Positions 34,963 through 48,984 of a stretch of 64,000 bases of DNA are shown piece after piece; within the stretch, counting starts at the first letter, position 1, and the number at the start of each line of letters is the position of its first letter. The position numbers and the translations under genes were made by a program. The stretch covers positions 310,001 to 374,000 of the forward strand of contig NZ_JACHHP010000004.1 in the NCBI RefSeq assembly GCF_014202825.1, in the 5' to 3' direction. The notes under the pieces are model-generated. The model ran no database searches, was not told the DNA's origin, and saw only the letters and a list, made by a program, of their open reading frames with translations. Source of the DNA: Chiayiivirga flava (lineage in GTDB: Bacteria > Pseudomonadota > Gammaproteobacteria > Xanthomonadales > Xanthomonadaceae).

Positions 34963-36813
34963 TCAGTAAATGAGGTTCACCACACCCAGCATCACCACCA
35001 CATACAGCGCCGTGAGCGGCAGTCCCACGCGCAGGAAGTCCCAGCCGCGGTAGCCGGCGGGGCCGGCGACCATTGACAGCACCGGATTCGAGACGCTGAT
35101 GAGGTTGGTGGACGCCGACAGTCCGACGATCAGCGCGAACGGCAGTGGCGCCGCGCCCGAGGAAATGGCGATGTTGATCGCCATCGGCACCATGATGGCG
35201 GTGGCGCCGACGTTGCTGACCACCAGGCCCAGCACGATGGTCAGCAGCGCGACCGCGGCCTGCAGGGTCCACACGGGCACGTCGCCGAGGCGTTCGAGCG
35301 TGCCCTGCGCGATCCACGCCGCAAGGCCCGACGAATCCACCGCCCAGCCGAGCGGGATCAGGCTCGCCATGAGGAACACCGTCTTCCAGTTGATCGCCGC
35401 GTATGCCTCGTCCATGTTCAGCACGCCGGTCAGCAGCATGCCGATCACGCCGGCCATCAGCGCGATCGGCACGGCGACCTGGTGCGACAGCGCGAGTGCC
35501 AGCGCCGCACCGAAGATCACGAGCGCGTGCCAGAGCTTGTGCGGCCGCTGCTCGTCCTTCGGATAGTCGGTGACGACGACGAAGTCGCGCGATTCGGCCG
35601 CCAGCGCCAGATCGCGCCAGATGCTGTGGAACACCAGCATGTCGCCGGCGCGCAGGGTCACGCTGCGGATGTCCTCGCGCAGCACTTCGGTGCCGCGGTT
35701 GATGGCGAGCACGCTGATGCCGTGGCGCTTGCGCAGGTGCAGGTCGCCGAGCGTCTGGCCGATGAAACGCGAGTTGGGCGGGATCACCGCTTCGGAAATG
35801 CCAGCGCGGCTGGGGTTGAAGAGGTCGCCGAAGTTGCGCAGGCGGGTCTGCATGCGCATGAGATTGTTCTGGGCATAGTCCCCGATGGTCTGGCGCCGGC
35901 CCATCACGCCGAGCACGCTGCCGACCCAGATCATCTGGTCCGCCGGCGGCGCCAGGCGCGACTCGTTGCCGGACTTGAGCGCGAGCAGCAGCGGCGCGTT
36001 CTTCTGCGCCTCGGCCTCGCCGATCGACATGCCCACGAGCGGGCTCTCGGCGGTGACGGTGAGCTCGAACACCTCGCCCTCGATGCCGTAGGTGCGCGCG
36101 AAATAACTCTCGGTGCGGGCCGGCGCCACGCCCTTGTCCTCGGCCTTGCCGAAGAAGCGCTTGCCGAAGAGGCGGAAATACACCAGGCCCAGCAGCAGCA
36201 GCGCGATGCCCACCGGCATCGGCGCGAACATCGGCAGCGGCTGCAGCGTGGCCACGCCCGAGGGCAGGTTGCGGTTGGCCGAGGCGAGCAGGTCGTTGAG
36301 CATGATCAGCGGCGAATTGCCGACCATCGTCAGCGCGCCGCCCATGATGACCGCCACCACCATCGGCATCAGCAGGCGCGCGACGGTGACGCCGCTGCGC
36401 GCCGACAGGCGCGAGGTCACCGGCAGGAACAGCGCGGTCACGGCCGGGTTCTGCATCACCGACGAAATCAGGCCGGCCGCGGCCGAATTGAACAGCACGA
36501 GGCGTTCCTCGTTGCCTTTCGAACGACGCAGCAGCCAGCCCGCGAGCCGGTTGAGCACGCCGGTGCGGTCGAGGCCGGCGCCGAGAATCATCGTTGCGAT
36601 GACGCTGATCACTGCGGTGCCGGCGAAGCCGTCGAACAGCTGCTCGGCGGGCACCAGATCCAGCAGGCCGAGCGCCACCAGCACCAGCAGCGCGACCACA
36701 TCGTTGCGGACCCGCTCCCAGACGAACATCACCATCGTGAAGGCGACCAGGCCCAGCACGAACAGCATGTCGTTGGTGAGGCTCAGGCTGCGCTGGCCGA
36801 GCTCCAGCTCCAT
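34963..36813 (-). CDS. SLC13-type (DASS/CitMHS-like) permease with central TrkA-C domains
   Basis: A 616-residue membrane protein with about 12 helices in two halves, each with an SLC13-like hairpin signature (SSVMQNPAVTALFLPV in the first; SNVGATAIMVP and STNLISVSNPV in the second). Between them lie two TrkA-C-like cytosolic domains (about residues 215-400, e.g. LVGMSIGEAEAQKN and RFIGQTLGDLHLRKRHG). Relatives transport dicarboxylates, sulfate or other anions and are often named YfbS/SLC13. The substrate is not clear; thiosulfate/sulfate transport would suit the organism but is not shown. It lies 55 bp downstream of trmB on the same strand. Confidence 0.85.
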   Translation of the reverse strand: MELELGQRSLSLTNDMLFVLGLVAFTMVMFVWERVRNDVVALLVLVALGLLDLVPAEQLFDGFAGTAVISVIATMILGAGLDRTGVLNRLAGWLLRRSKGNEERLVLFNSAAAGLISSVMQNPAVTALFLPVTSRLSARSGVTVARLLMPMVVAVIMGGALTMVGNSPLIMLNDLLASANRNLPSGVATLQPLPMFAPMPVGIALLLLGLVYFRLFGKRFFGKAEDKGVAPARTESYFARTYGIEGEVFELTVTAESPLVGMSIGEAEAQKNAPLLLALKSGNESRLAPPADQMIWVGSVLGVMGRRQTIGDYAQNNLMRMQTRLRNFGDLFNPSRAGISEAVIPPNSRFIGQTLGDLHLRKRHGISVLAINRGTEVLREDIRSVTLRAGDMLVFHSIWRDLALAAESRDFVVVTDYPKDEQRPHKLWHALVIFGAALALALSHQVAVPIALMAGVIGMLLTGVLNMDEAYAAINWKTVFLMASLIPLGWAVDSSGLAAWIAQGTLERLGDVPVWTLQAAVALLTIVLGLVVSNVGATAIMVPMAINIAISSGAAPLPFALIVGLSASTNLISVSNPVLSMVAGPAGYRGWDFLRVGLPLTALYVVVMLGVVNLIY

Positions 36814-36868
36814 CACGCCGCCTGCGCGCGCGGCGCGTTGCTCGGCGAAGCGGGCGCGGCAATGCGGT

Positions 36869-37585
36869 TCACGCCGGATCCCGTCTCCGGTAGAGCAGAT
36901 CCCACACGCCGTGGCCCAGGCGCTGGCCGCGTGCCTCGAAATGCGTTTCCGGCCGCCATGCGGGGCGCGCGAACCAGCCGCGCGGGCCGGCTTCGTTCTC
37001 GAACTGCGGGTCGGCGTCGAGCACGTCCCACATGTGTTCGGCGTACGCCTGCCAGTCGGTGGCCAGGTGCAGCAGGCCGCTGACGCGCAGCTTGCGCGCG
37101 AGCAGGCGTGCGAACGTGGACGAAACGAGACGGCGCTTGTGGTGGCGCTTCTTCGGCCACGGATCGGGGAACCAGATGCGGACCTCGTCGAGGCTGGCAT
37201 CGGCGATATCGTGCTCGAGCACATCCACGGCATCGTGGTTGTAGATGCGCACGTTGCTCGCGCCGTCGTCGGCCAGTGCGTTCAGCAGCCGCCCGACGCC
37301 CGGACGATGCACCTCGATCCCGATGAAGTCGCGCGCCGGTTCGTTGCCGGCGGCGAACCGCAGCGCTTCGCCGTTGCCGAAGCCGATCTCCAGCACGCGG
37401 TCGGCGTGGCGGCCGAACACGGCGTCGAAATCGCGTGCGGTGCCGAGCGGTTCCAGTCCGTACTGCGGCCAGTGCAGTTCGAACGCGCGGTCCTGTGCCT
37501 CGGTGAGGCGCCCCTGGCGCAGCACGAAGCTGCGGATCGCCCGGCGTGGCGAGGCGGCGTCCGGCGCAGGCGTGGCCTCGCTCAT
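36869..37585 (-). CDS. trmB: tRNA (guanine-N7)-methyltransferase TrmB
   Basis: A 238-residue SAM-dependent enzyme making m7G46 in the variable loop of tRNAs. The SAM site is [12 protein letters not shown], and the family signature [16 protein letters not shown] follows near residue 150. ATG at 37585 overlaps the thiG stop by four bases (ATGA), indicating coupling in a thiS-thiG-trmB transcript. Confidence 0.96.
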   Translation of the reverse strand: MSEATPAPDAASPRRAIRSFVLRQGRLTEAQDRAFELHWPQYGLEPLGTARDFDAVFGRHADRVLEIGFGNGEALRFAAGNEPARDFIGIEVHRPGVGRLLNALADDGASNVRIYNHDAVDVLEHDIADASLDEVRIWFPDPWPKKRHHKRRLVSSTFARLLARKLRVSGLLHLATDWQAYAEHMWDVLDADPQFENEAGPRGWFARPAWRPETHFEARGQRLGHGVWDLLYRRRDPA

Positions 37586-38379
37586 CCGATCAGGCCGTCG
37601 ACCGGCGACGAGGCGCTGGCAAACCGCTTGCGCGGAATCCGCCCGGCGAGGAAGGCCTCGCGCCCGGCGTCCACCGCCTTGCGCATCGCACTCGCCATCA
37701 GCACCGGGTTTTTCGCACCCGCAATGGCGGTGTTCATCAGCACGCCGTGGCAACCCAGTTCCATCGCGATGGCGGCATCGGACGCGGTGCCGACGCCGGC
37801 GTCGACGATGATCGGCACGGTGGCGTTCTCGACGATCTCCAGCAGGTTGTAGCGATTCTGCACGCCGAGCCCGGAGCCGATCGGCGCGGCCAGCGGCATC
37901 ACGGCGACGCAGCCGATCTGTTCGAGGCGCTTGGCGAGGATCGGATCGTCCGAGGTGTAGACCATCACATCGAAGCCGTCGGCAACCAGTCGCTCGGCCG
38001 CGGCCAGCGTGGCCACCACGTCCGGGTACAGCGTGCGCGCATCGCCGAGTACCTCGAGTTTCACGAGCGTGTGCCCGTCGAGCAGTTCGCGTGCGAGCTG
38101 GCAGGTGCGCACGGCATCGTCGGCGGTGTAGCAGCCGGCGGTGTTGGGCAGGATGGTATAGCGGTCGGGCGGCAGCACGTCGAGCAGGTTCGGCTCGTCC
38201 GCGCTCTGGCCGATGTTGGTGCGGCGGATCGCCACGGTGACGATCTGGGCGCCGGCGGCGTCGGTGGCGGCGCGGGTCTGCTCCAGATCGCGGAACTTGC
38301 CGGTGCCGGTGAGCAGGCGCGAGGTGTAGCTGCGGCCGGCGATGATCAGTGGATCGGCAGAAGGCGTGTTGGCGTGCAT
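37582..38379 (-). CDS. thiG: Thiazole synthase ThiG
   Basis: A 265-residue TIM-barrel enzyme joining deoxyxylulose phosphate, dehydroglycine and ThiS-thiocarboxylate sulfur to make the thiazole of thiamin. Conserved segments are [23 protein letters not shown] and VKLEVLGD, whose Lys107 is the presumed Schiff-base residue. IGSGLGVQN and [12 protein letters not shown] bind phosphate. Length is normal. It follows thiS by 54 bp. A dehydroglycine source (thiO or thiH) is not in the window. Confidence 0.97.
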   Translation of the reverse strand: MHANTPSADPLIIAGRSYTSRLLTGTGKFRDLEQTRAATDAAGAQIVTVAIRRTNIGQSADEPNLLDVLPPDRYTILPNTAGCYTADDAVRTCQLARELLDGHTLVKLEVLGDARTLYPDVVATLAAAERLVADGFDVMVYTSDDPILAKRLEQIGCVAVMPLAAPIGSGLGVQNRYNLLEIVENATVPIIVDAGVGTASDAAIAMELGCHGVLMNTAIAGAKNPVLMASAMRKAVDAGREAFLAGRIPRKRFASASSPVDGLIG

Positions 38380-38433
38380 GCTCCGATTATCGCCGAGCCG
38401 GCACAGGGAAAGGAAATCGATCGCCGAGGCGAT

Positions 38434-38634
38434 TCAGCCGCCGCCCATCGCATGCACGAGCTCGACGGTGTCGCCGTCGTCCAGCACGTGGGTCGCGTGG
38501 CGGCCGCGCGGCACGATCTCCCGGTTCACTTCCACGGCGACGCGACGCTCGCCGTGGCCGAGTTCTGCCAGCAGCGCGGCGATGGTGGTGCCGTCGGCGA
38601 GGGTGTGCGGCTCGCCGTTGAGGAGGATGGTCAT
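38434..38634 (-). CDS. thiS: Sulfur carrier protein ThiS
   Basis: A 66-residue ubiquitin-like protein whose C-terminal Gly is activated and thiocarboxylated to donate sulfur to ThiG. It begins [12 protein letters not shown] and ends in MGGG, so the required terminal Gly-Gly is present. [12 protein letters not shown] and [11 protein letters not shown] are typical ThiS segments. First gene of the thiS-thiG-trmB unit, starting about 120 bp from the divergent tRNA gene. Confidence 0.95.
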   Translation of the reverse strand: MTILLNGEPHTLADGTTIAALLAELGHGERRVAVEVNREIVPRGRHATHVLDDGDTVELVHAMGGG

Positions 38635-38755
38635 GCGTGCGATTCGAATGCGCGAGAGCGTGCGATTGTATGCCTGCAGGCGGCACCGGGGCCGCTCCGG
38701 TACGACGCACGTCGCATTGCCGCCCGCGCGGGGCACCGCTATGATCGATGCCCGC

Positions 38756-38829
38756 GCGGGCGTAGCTCAATGGTAGAGCTGTAGCTTCCCAAGCTACTGA
38801 CGTGGGTTCGATTCCCATCGCCCGCTCCA
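38756..38829 (+). tRNA. tRNA-Gly (anticodon CCC)
   Basis: A 74-nt cloverleaf with acceptor stem gcgggcg/cgcccgc, D-arm gctcaatggtagagc, anticodon stem gtagc/gctac around loop ttcccaa (anticodon CCC, reading GGG), T-arm with gttcgattc, discriminator U and encoded CCA. No intron or mismatch in the stems. Confidence 0.97.
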
Positions 38830-39020
38830 TCTCGATGTCCTGTTCCGGGATTTCGCCTTCCCGACAGGCGCGTGCGCGCGGGAGATAGCCGACAACGGCT
38901 GGTCGGAACGCCGCCGACGACATCGCGCAGCTCAGGCCGATGAGCATGACGATGAGCGGCGCCCGGCATCGACCTGCGTCCAACGGCCGGTGCTTGGCCT
39001 GCCGCAACACGCACCACCCA
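38830..39020. other. Intergenic segment between tRNA-Gly and the metal efflux operon
   Basis: 191 bp. A hydrophobic stretch can be read on the minus strand, but its frame runs antisense through the tRNA and has no good start. No attachment-site repeat of the tRNA 3' end was seen. Confidence 0.4.
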
Positions 39021-43229
<4,209 letters not shown>

Positions 43230-43233
<4 letters not shown>

Positions 43234-44498
43234 GGGGTGGACTCCTGCCAGGCCCCGACGGGCGTGGCCGTCAGACGCTGGATTTCGATGAGGGCAAGGT
43301 GGGTGGAGCGGGCGGCGGCAATCTGGTCGCGCCGGGCGGCGAGCCAGTCGGCCTGCAGTTGGGCCCATTCGAGGTAGGTGAGCGCGCCGGCCTGATAGGC
43401 CGACCGGGCGCTGGCTTCGGCCTTCGACAGCGCCGGCAGGATGGTGGACTCGGCCCGCTGCACGGCCAGCGCCTCGACTTCCGCACGCCCCGAGGCCTCG
43501 GCCAGGGTGGCGTACAGCATCAACGCGCCTGCGTCGCGCTCGAAGGCCAGGGCCTCGAGTTCCGCCTCGGCCGACCGAATCCCGGGGGCCGCCCGTGCCT
43601 GGCTGCCCAGGGCAATCGACACGCTGCCCAGGAAGGCCGTGTCACCGGTGTCCTGCAGCCGGCGCACCCCCGCCTCCCAGGCGACGTCCGGCCGCGACTG
43701 GGTCCGGGCCAACTGGACGCGTGCCTCGCGCACCCGCGTCTCGGACGCGAACTTGCGAAGCTCCGGCGTGCGTTCGAGCAACCGAGCCAGCTCGGCGAAC
43801 GACGGAAGGACCGGCAATCGCAGCAGGTCGGTGGCCACCCGATCGAAGCCCGGATCCCGCTCGCCCCACGACAGGGCCAGCGTGCGGCGGGCCGCGCGGG
43901 CGGTCACCCGGGCGCGGTCCAGTTCAAGCTCGGCGCGCGCCAGCGCGGCTGCGGCCGTCAGCTGGACGGACTGGGGCGAGGCCCCGGCGCGCACGCGCCT
44001 GGCGGCCGCCTCGACGGTAGCCTGGCGCTGGGCGACGTGGGTGCGCAGTGCCTCCACCTCGGTTTGGGCCGCGGCAGCCTCCACGAACCGCCTAGCCACC
44101 CCCGCCAGCAGATCCAGGCGCTCGGCCTCGATCTGGACGTCGACGGCGGCCACGCGGGCGTCCACCACGGCCACGCGCGCCTGGCGCCTGGCACGGGGCT
44201 CGAACGAGGATCCGACCGTGACCGACAGCTCGGCGCCCCCCAGGCCGCCGGTGTCGCCGGTGCCGAGGGCATTTTCGAGGCTGGCGCCCACCACCAGCGG
44301 GGGGCGCTGAGCCGCGGTCAGCGCTTCGGCGCGCAGGGCATCCTGCTGCAACGCGAAGCGTTGCAGGGAGGGATGGGAAGACAGGGTGCGCTCGAAGGCA
44401 TCTTCAAGGCGCAAGGTCGCCGGCGACTGCGCCGACGCAACACAGGACGCGAGCAGGCCAGCCCACACGGCTGCCCGCGTCGTAGGACGCAAAAGCAT
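43230..44498 (-). CDS. TolC-family outer-membrane efflux protein, CzcC-like
   Basis: A 422-residue channel protein with signal peptide (SCVASAQ). Two repeats of long amphipathic helices (AAAAQTEVEALRTHVAQRQA and RDQIAAARSTHLALIEIQRLT) give the TolC/CzcC trimer fold. It forms the outer-membrane exit of the tripartite metal pump. It is the first core gene of the operon, coupled to the adaptor by an ATGA overlap. Confidence 0.92.
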
Positions 44499-44552
44499 GG
44501 GTGTTCTCCACTGAAATGACGGCCAAGGGCCGAAGCCCCGACGAGGGTCAGC

Positions 44553-44915
44553 TCAGGCAGAGATGGGCGGGCGCAAGGCGCGCGACAGCGAGGTGAGGTG
44601 CTCCCTGGGCGGCACGAATCCGGGAGGCGCCTGGGGCATTGCCTGGCCTTCGACCGACACGGGCTCGGGCAGCAGGACCGCATGCAGGCAGCAATGGGGA
44701 GCGTGGTACACGCCTTCCATTCCGGCATCGGACGGTTCCGCCGAGTCCACTGCCTCGGCGATGGCCTCGTCGGAGGCACCATGCGGCACCCCGTGCGACA
44801 TCTCGTGCAGCTCCTGCATCGTCGCGAACACCGGGCCGGTGATGGCGCACAGCACGGCCAGGCCCACGCACAGGGCAGCGACGACGTTGACGAAGGAGGA
44901 ATGCGACCAGCTCAC
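44553..44915 (-). CDS. Small His/Cys-containing membrane-anchored protein of the metal efflux operon
   Basis: A 120-residue protein starting at GTG (44913-44915). A hydrophobic segment (VVAALCVGLAVLCAITGPVFA) is a signal or single membrane anchor. The periplasmic part has candidate metal ligands: HEMSHGVPHG near residue 37 and YHAPHCCLHA near 70. It precedes the czcC-like gene by 54 bp on the same strand. Small proteins of this position and composition often sense or chaperone metals. No named family was recognised. Confidence 0.6.
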   Translation of the reverse strand: MSWSHSSFVNVVAALCVGLAVLCAITGPVFATMQELHEMSHGVPHGASDEAIAEAVDSAEPSDAGMEGVYHAPHCCLHAVLLPEPVSVEGQAMPQAPPGFVPPREHLTSLSRALRPPISA

Positions 44916-45072
44916 GGTGCAAGGCTACCGAGCAGAGGCGGTGTAACACCATCACGGCCCGGGCGGCGCTCCAGGTCGAGCGAACTGGGTCGACCGGGTT
45001 TCTGCCGTGACTCCCGGGCGTGGGCGCGGCCCGCGCGGTGCACGTCGGCGCCCGGTCGCCGCGCAGGCACGC

Positions 45073-46431
45073 TCACCGCAACGGCGCACGCCGTGGCAGC
45101 GGTTTGCGCGGTTCCATCGTGTCCATGTCCCAGTCCGCCTCCACGAACGGCTGGCGGGTTTCGGGATACGCCGGGTAGCCGCCGACCTGCTGCTGGCTGT
45201 CGATGATCGCGCCGCGGCCTTCGATCGTGTCGGCGACGATGCGCCGGTCGATGTCGTCGCGATCCCAGGTGCGCGCGCCGACGTTCGCGATCACCGCGTC
45301 CTGCACCGCCGTGGCGGGCAGCAGGGTGACGCCGGGCGGCAGCGCGGGTGCCCGGGCCAGTGCGACGATGCGCACCGGCGTGGTGGTGTAGCGGCCGAGC
45401 GGCGGCAGCGGGTTGCCGATGCGGTCGACGGCAAGATTGTCGTCGGCAAACAGCTCCATGTCGCCGGAACCGCCGATCATGAACAGTGCGAGGGTTTCGG
45501 TGGACGGCCCGGCGCGCAGCACGTTGCCACGCAGCACCATGCGGCCGGTGTCGTACTCGTGCCCGAGCCACTCCTCGGCGATGAGGTTGTAGTGCACCGC
45601 GCGCTGGCCGGGGTTGTAGATGAGATTGTTGATCACGTGCCCGTGCACCGCGCCCTTGAACAGCGGGTTGCGCTCGTGGTTGTGCGCGTAGAGGTTGCCC
45701 ACGATGAGGATGTCGCGCACGTTGTCGTGGATCAGCGAGCCTTTCGAATGCTCGCCCTTGCCGTGCGTCGAGTCGGCCAGGCCCTCGGCGATGATGTTGT
45801 TGCTGAAGGTCACGCGGTGCGAGGTGCCGGCGCGGTAGTCCGCCGGCGTGCGGCCGCCGTCGACGAAGCGCGGCCCGGAGGCGGACAGGTTTTCGTCCGT
45901 GGCCCAGGTGAGCGTGTTGTGGTCGATGACGATGTCGCGGCCGCCGACGAGCGAGATCGCATCGAAGTCCACGCCGGCGCGTTTGGGCAGGCCCAAGTCG
46001 CCCGGGCGCACGCGCAGGTGACGGATCACCACGTCGTGCGTGGCGATGTCGATGCCGCCGCGGATGAGCGTGATGCCGGGGTAGGGCGCGGTCTGGCCGG
46101 CGATGGTGAGATAGGGCTCGGTGATCCGTACCTGCGTCTGGGCCAGATCGATGACGCCGCCGACCTCGAACACGACGGTGCGTGGGCCGCGGGTCGCCAG
46201 CGCGTCGAGCAGCGAGCCGGGGCCCGTGGGCGCAAGCGTGGTCACGCGCAGCACCGCGCCGCCGCGCCCGCCCGGCGTGGTCGCGGCCCAGCCCTGCGCG
46301 CCCGGGAAGGCGAGCGGGGCGGATTCGGCGTCGGCACCGGCGCTCGTGGCGGACAGCAGCAGCGCGGCGGCAAGGGCCAGGCGCCACCGTGGACGGGCAG
46401 GCGACGGCGCTGCGTGCGTGGAGTCGGACAT
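45073..46431 (-). CDS. Secreted pectate lyase-like polysaccharide lyase (PL1-type beta-helix)
   Basis: A 452-residue exported enzyme with signal peptide ending ATSAGADA. The opening FPGAQGWAATTPGGRGG and a ladder of short beta-strands (RTVVFEVGGVIDL, ITLIRGGIDIATHDVVIRHLRVRPGD) give the right-handed parallel beta-helix of pectate lyases. VIDHNTLTWATDENL is the conserved central turn, and NPLFKGAVHGHVINNLIYNPG lies further on. It would cleave polygalacturonate by beta-elimination outside the cell and feed unsaturated uronides to the rest of the locus. It is divergent from the hydratase gene and shares an operator with it. Exact subfamily uncertain. Confidence 0.85.
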   Translation of the reverse strand: MSDSTHAAPSPARPRWRLALAAALLLSATSAGADAESAPLAFPGAQGWAATTPGGRGGAVLRVTTLAPTGPGSLLDALATRGPRTVVFEVGGVIDLAQTQVRITEPYLTIAGQTAPYPGITLIRGGIDIATHDVVIRHLRVRPGDLGLPKRAGVDFDAISLVGGRDIVIDHNTLTWATDENLSASGPRFVDGGRTPADYRAGTSHRVTFSNNIIAEGLADSTHGKGEHSKGSLIHDNVRDILIVGNLYAHNHERNPLFKGAVHGHVINNLIYNPGQRAVHYNLIAEEWLGHEYDTGRMVLRGNVLRAGPSTETLALFMIGGSGDMELFADDNLAVDRIGNPLPPLGRYTTTPVRIVALARAPALPPGVTLLPATAVQDAVIANVGARTWDRDDIDRRIVADTIEGRGAIIDSQQQVGGYPAYPETRQPFVEADWDMDTMEPRKPLPRRAPLR

Positions 46432-46494
46432 GCGGTTTTCCCTCCCTCGATGCGACGCCCGCGCGGAGTCTTCATGCTCTCTGCGGCGCTGCGT

Positions 46495-46524
46495 ATTGTA
46501 AATGACACCGGTTTCCCTTATACC
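46495..46524. promoter_or_regulatory. Overlapping divergent promoters with a LacI-type operator (pectate lyase / hydratase)
   Basis: On the plus strand TTGTAA (46496-46501) and TATACC (46519-46524) are a 17-bp-spaced -35/-10 pair for the hydratase-TRAP genes. The spacer holds TGACACCGGTTTCC (46503-46516). On the minus strand TACAAT (46500-46495) is a plausible -10 for the lyase directly beside the operator. Repressor bound here would block both promoters. Confidence 0.65.
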
Positions 46525-46598
46525 AGTCGACACGGTCCGGACCAAGGGACAGCGCCGCATCGGCGACTGCGAACAACGGCCGAGAGGGCGGGAGACGG

Positions 46599-47420
46599 GT
46601 GAGCACGGACACCATCCAGGGGAAGGATGCGGCGGCGGCGATCGCCGCGCGTTTTGTCGCGGCGAGGCTGGAAGCGCGCGCGTTGAGCGATTTTCCCGGT
46701 GAATTGCCAGATGATCTGGAGAGTGCCTACCGGATCCAGGATGCCGCGATCGCACGCTTCCCCGATCGCGTGGTCGGATGGAAGGTGGGCTACGTGGCGC
46801 CCGAGCGGCGCGATGCGTCCGGCGACGAGCGCATCGTGGGTCCGGTGTTCGCCGGCGGCCTGTGGATGGCCTCGGACAGCACCGCGTTTCCGGTCTTCGT
46901 CGGCGGCTTTGCGGCGGTGGAGGCCGAGTACGTTGCGCGCCTGGCATTCGACGCCCCCCCCGAGAAGCTCCACTGGAGCGCCGACGAGGCGGCCGAACTG
47001 ACCGCGGCCCTGCACACCGGCATCGAGACCGCGGGCAGTCCGCTGGCGAGCATCAACGTGATCGGGCCGCGTGCGGTGGTGCCGGATTTTGGCAACAACG
47101 CGGGCCTGATCCTCGGGCCCGAGATCGAGGGCTGGCGCACGCGCGCGCTGACGTCGATGGCGTGCGACTGCGCGATCGACGATCGCATCGTCGGCCGCGG
47201 CGGTGCGATGACGCTGTCCGGCGGGCCGATGGGCGCGCTGGCGTTCGCGCTGGCGCGCAACGCGCGGCGCGGGCGTCCGCTGCGCGCCGGCGATCTCGTT
47301 ACCACCGGGGCGGCCACCGGCATCCACGATATCGTCGCGGGGCAATCGGCGTGGGTGGATTTCGGCATCGACGGCCGTCTGCACTGCCACGCGGTGGCGC
47401 GCACGCCCGCGGAGGGATGA
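46599..47420 (+). CDS. 2-keto-4-pentenoate hydratase-like (MhpD/FAH-fold) enzyme
   Basis: A 273-residue protein of the hydratase/decarboxylase branch of the FAH superfamily. The segments GWKVGYVAPERR, VEAEYVARLAF (acidic metal ligands), PDFGNNAGLILG and LVTTGAATGIHDI follow MhpD-type enzymes. It starts at GTG (46599) with GGGAG upstream. Members act on 2-oxo-pent-4-enoates and related 2-keto acids. In this pectin locus a role on an unsaturated or deoxy keto acid is possible but not shown. Divergent from the lyase, followed after four bases by the TRAP binding protein. Confidence 0.82.
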   Translation: MSTDTIQGKDAAAAIAARFVAARLEARALSDFPGELPDDLESAYRIQDAAIARFPDRVVGWKVGYVAPERRDASGDERIVGPVFAGGLWMASDSTAFPVFVGGFAAVEAEYVARLAFDAPPEKLHWSADEAAELTAALHTGIETAGSPLASINVIGPRAVVPDFGNNAGLILGPEIEGWRTRALTSMACDCAIDDRIVGRGGAMTLSGGPMGALAFALARNARRGRPLRAGDLVTTGAATGIHDIVAGQSAWVDFGIDGRLHCHAVARTPAEG

Positions 47421-47424
47421 CACG

Positions 47425-48414
47425 ATGACCTTGAGCCGACGCACGTTCCTGCAAACCTCGGCCGCCGCCGGCATGTCCGCCAGCGCCGCGCTGCGTGCCG
47501 CGGCGCCCGGCCGCGTGCTGACCGCCGCCGACATGCATCCGGCCGGCTACCCCACCGTGGCGGCGGTGCGCTGGATGTCCGACGAACTCGAACGTCAGAC
47601 CGGCGGCGCGTTGTCCATCCGCACCTACCATGCCGGTCAGCTCGGCCGCGAAAGCGACACGGTGACGCTCGCCCGCCACGGCGCGCTCGACATCACGCGC
47701 GTCAACATGGGCACGCTGAACAATCCGTTTCCGATCACGCGCATCCTGTGCCTGCCGTACGAATTCGACAGCGTGGCGCACATGCGCCGCGCGGTGGACG
47801 GCGCACCCGGGCGCGAAATTCTCGATGCCTTCGCCGCGCGCGATCTCGTGGGGCTCGCGTTCTACGACGCCGGTCTGCGCTCGTTCTACAACGTGCGTCG
47901 GCCGATCCACACGCCGGCCGACATGCACGGCCTCAAGCTGCGCGTGCCGCCGTCGGACATCTTCATGGCGATGGTGCGTGCGTTCGGCGCCAATCCGACG
48001 CCGCTCGGGTTCGGCGAAGCGTTTTCCGCGATGCAGACGCACATGATCGACGGCGCGGAAAACAACATCCGCGGCTTCGATTCGAGTCGGCAGTTCGAGG
48101 TGGCGCGTTATTGGTCCAACACGCAGCATGCGTTCTCGCCCGAAGCCCTGCTCATGTCGCGGCGCAGCTTCGAGGGCTTGCCCGCGTCGCAGCGCGAGCT
48201 GCTGCTTGCCACGGCGCAGGCGTCCGTGGCGGTCATGCGTCGGCTGTGGGACGAGGCCGAAGCCACCTCGCGCGAGCGCATGGCCGCGGGCGGCGTTGCG
48301 TTCAACGACGTGGACCTGCCGGCCTTCCACGCCGCGGCCGAGCCGGTGCGCACGCGCGCGCTGGCCGACCCGGACCTTCTGCGACTGCACCGCCGGATCC
48401 GCGCTCTGGCCTGA
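47425..48414 (+). CDS. TRAP transporter solute-binding protein, DctP family
   Basis: A 329-residue periplasmic receptor. The N-terminus MTLSRRTFLQTSAAAGMSAS has a twin-arginine motif (SRRTFLQ), so export is likely by Tat after folding. The DctP fold follows, with the carboxylate-binding Arg expected in LKLRVPPSDIFMAMVRAFGANPTP and the typical MIDGAENN. Such proteins bind uronates and other organic acids. Pectin-locus context suggests galacturonate or unsaturated oligouronides. First of three TRAP genes. Confidence 0.92.
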   Translation: MTLSRRTFLQTSAAAGMSASAALRAAAPGRVLTAADMHPAGYPTVAAVRWMSDELERQTGGALSIRTYHAGQLGRESDTVTLARHGALDITRVNMGTLNNPFPITRILCLPYEFDSVAHMRRAVDGAPGREILDAFAARDLVGLAFYDAGLRSFYNVRRPIHTPADMHGLKLRVPPSDIFMAMVRAFGANPTPLGFGEAFSAMQTHMIDGAENNIRGFDSSRQFEVARYWSNTQHAFSPEALLMSRRSFEGLPASQRELLLATAQASVAVMRRLWDEAEATSRERMAAGGVAFNDVDLPAFHAAAEPVRTRALADPDLLRLHRRIRALA

Positions 48415-48484
48415 CGCGCAACACGCGCGCAGACCCACCACATTCCGCGTCGCGTCCGCGCGTCGCCACCGTCTGGAGGCAGGC

Positions 48485-48982
48485 ATGTTGCAAGAAGACT
48501 TCGAACGTCCGCGTGGCGCCATGGCGCATCTGGCGCTGGCCTGCACGGTGATTGCCGGCACCGCGCTGCTGTGCATCGCGCTGGTGCAGCTGTGGCAGGT
48601 GTTCACGCGTTACGTCCTCAACGATTCGCCCGGCTGGACCGAGCCCGTGACGCTGCTGCTGCTGAGCACGGCGATGATGTTTGCCGCCGCCGCCGGCGTG
48701 CGCGGCAACGCGCACTTCGGATTCTTCGTGCTGCTGCACGCGCTGCCGCCGCGGGCGCAGCGCGTGCTGCAGGCCTTCGCGGCGCTGGTCGCGGCGGGGA
48801 TCGGCGGATTGTTGCTGGTGTGCGGCGCGCAACTGGCGGCAGGCGACTGGACCGTGGCGATGCCGGGCACGCAACTGCCGCAGGGAATGCTGTATGTGCC
48901 GCTGTCGCTCGGCGGCGGCCTGATGGCGCTGTTCGCGCTGGAGCGCGTCGTCACCGTGCTGCGCGCGCCGGCGGAGGGCTGA
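48485..48982 (+). CDS. TRAP transporter small permease, DctQ family
   Basis: A 165-residue protein with four hydrophobic helices. The DctQ marker WQVFTRYVLNDSPGWTEPVTLLLL lies near residues 36-60. It pairs with the large permease in sodium-driven uptake. ATG at 48485 has GGAGG about seven bases upstream. The large permease follows after two bases. Confidence 0.9.
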   Translation: MLQEDFERPRGAMAHLALACTVIAGTALLCIALVQLWQVFTRYVLNDSPGWTEPVTLLLLSTAMMFAAAAGVRGNAHFGFFVLLHALPPRAQRVLQAFAALVAAGIGGLLLVCGAQLAAGDWTVAMPGTQLPQGMLYVPLSLGGGLMALFALERVVTVLRAPAEG

Positions 48983-48984
48983 GC

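Noticed and set aside
38739-39017. Minus-strand ORF reading [23 protein letters not shown]
   Set aside because: It is the antisense translation of the tRNA-Gly gene, a common false ORF in databases.
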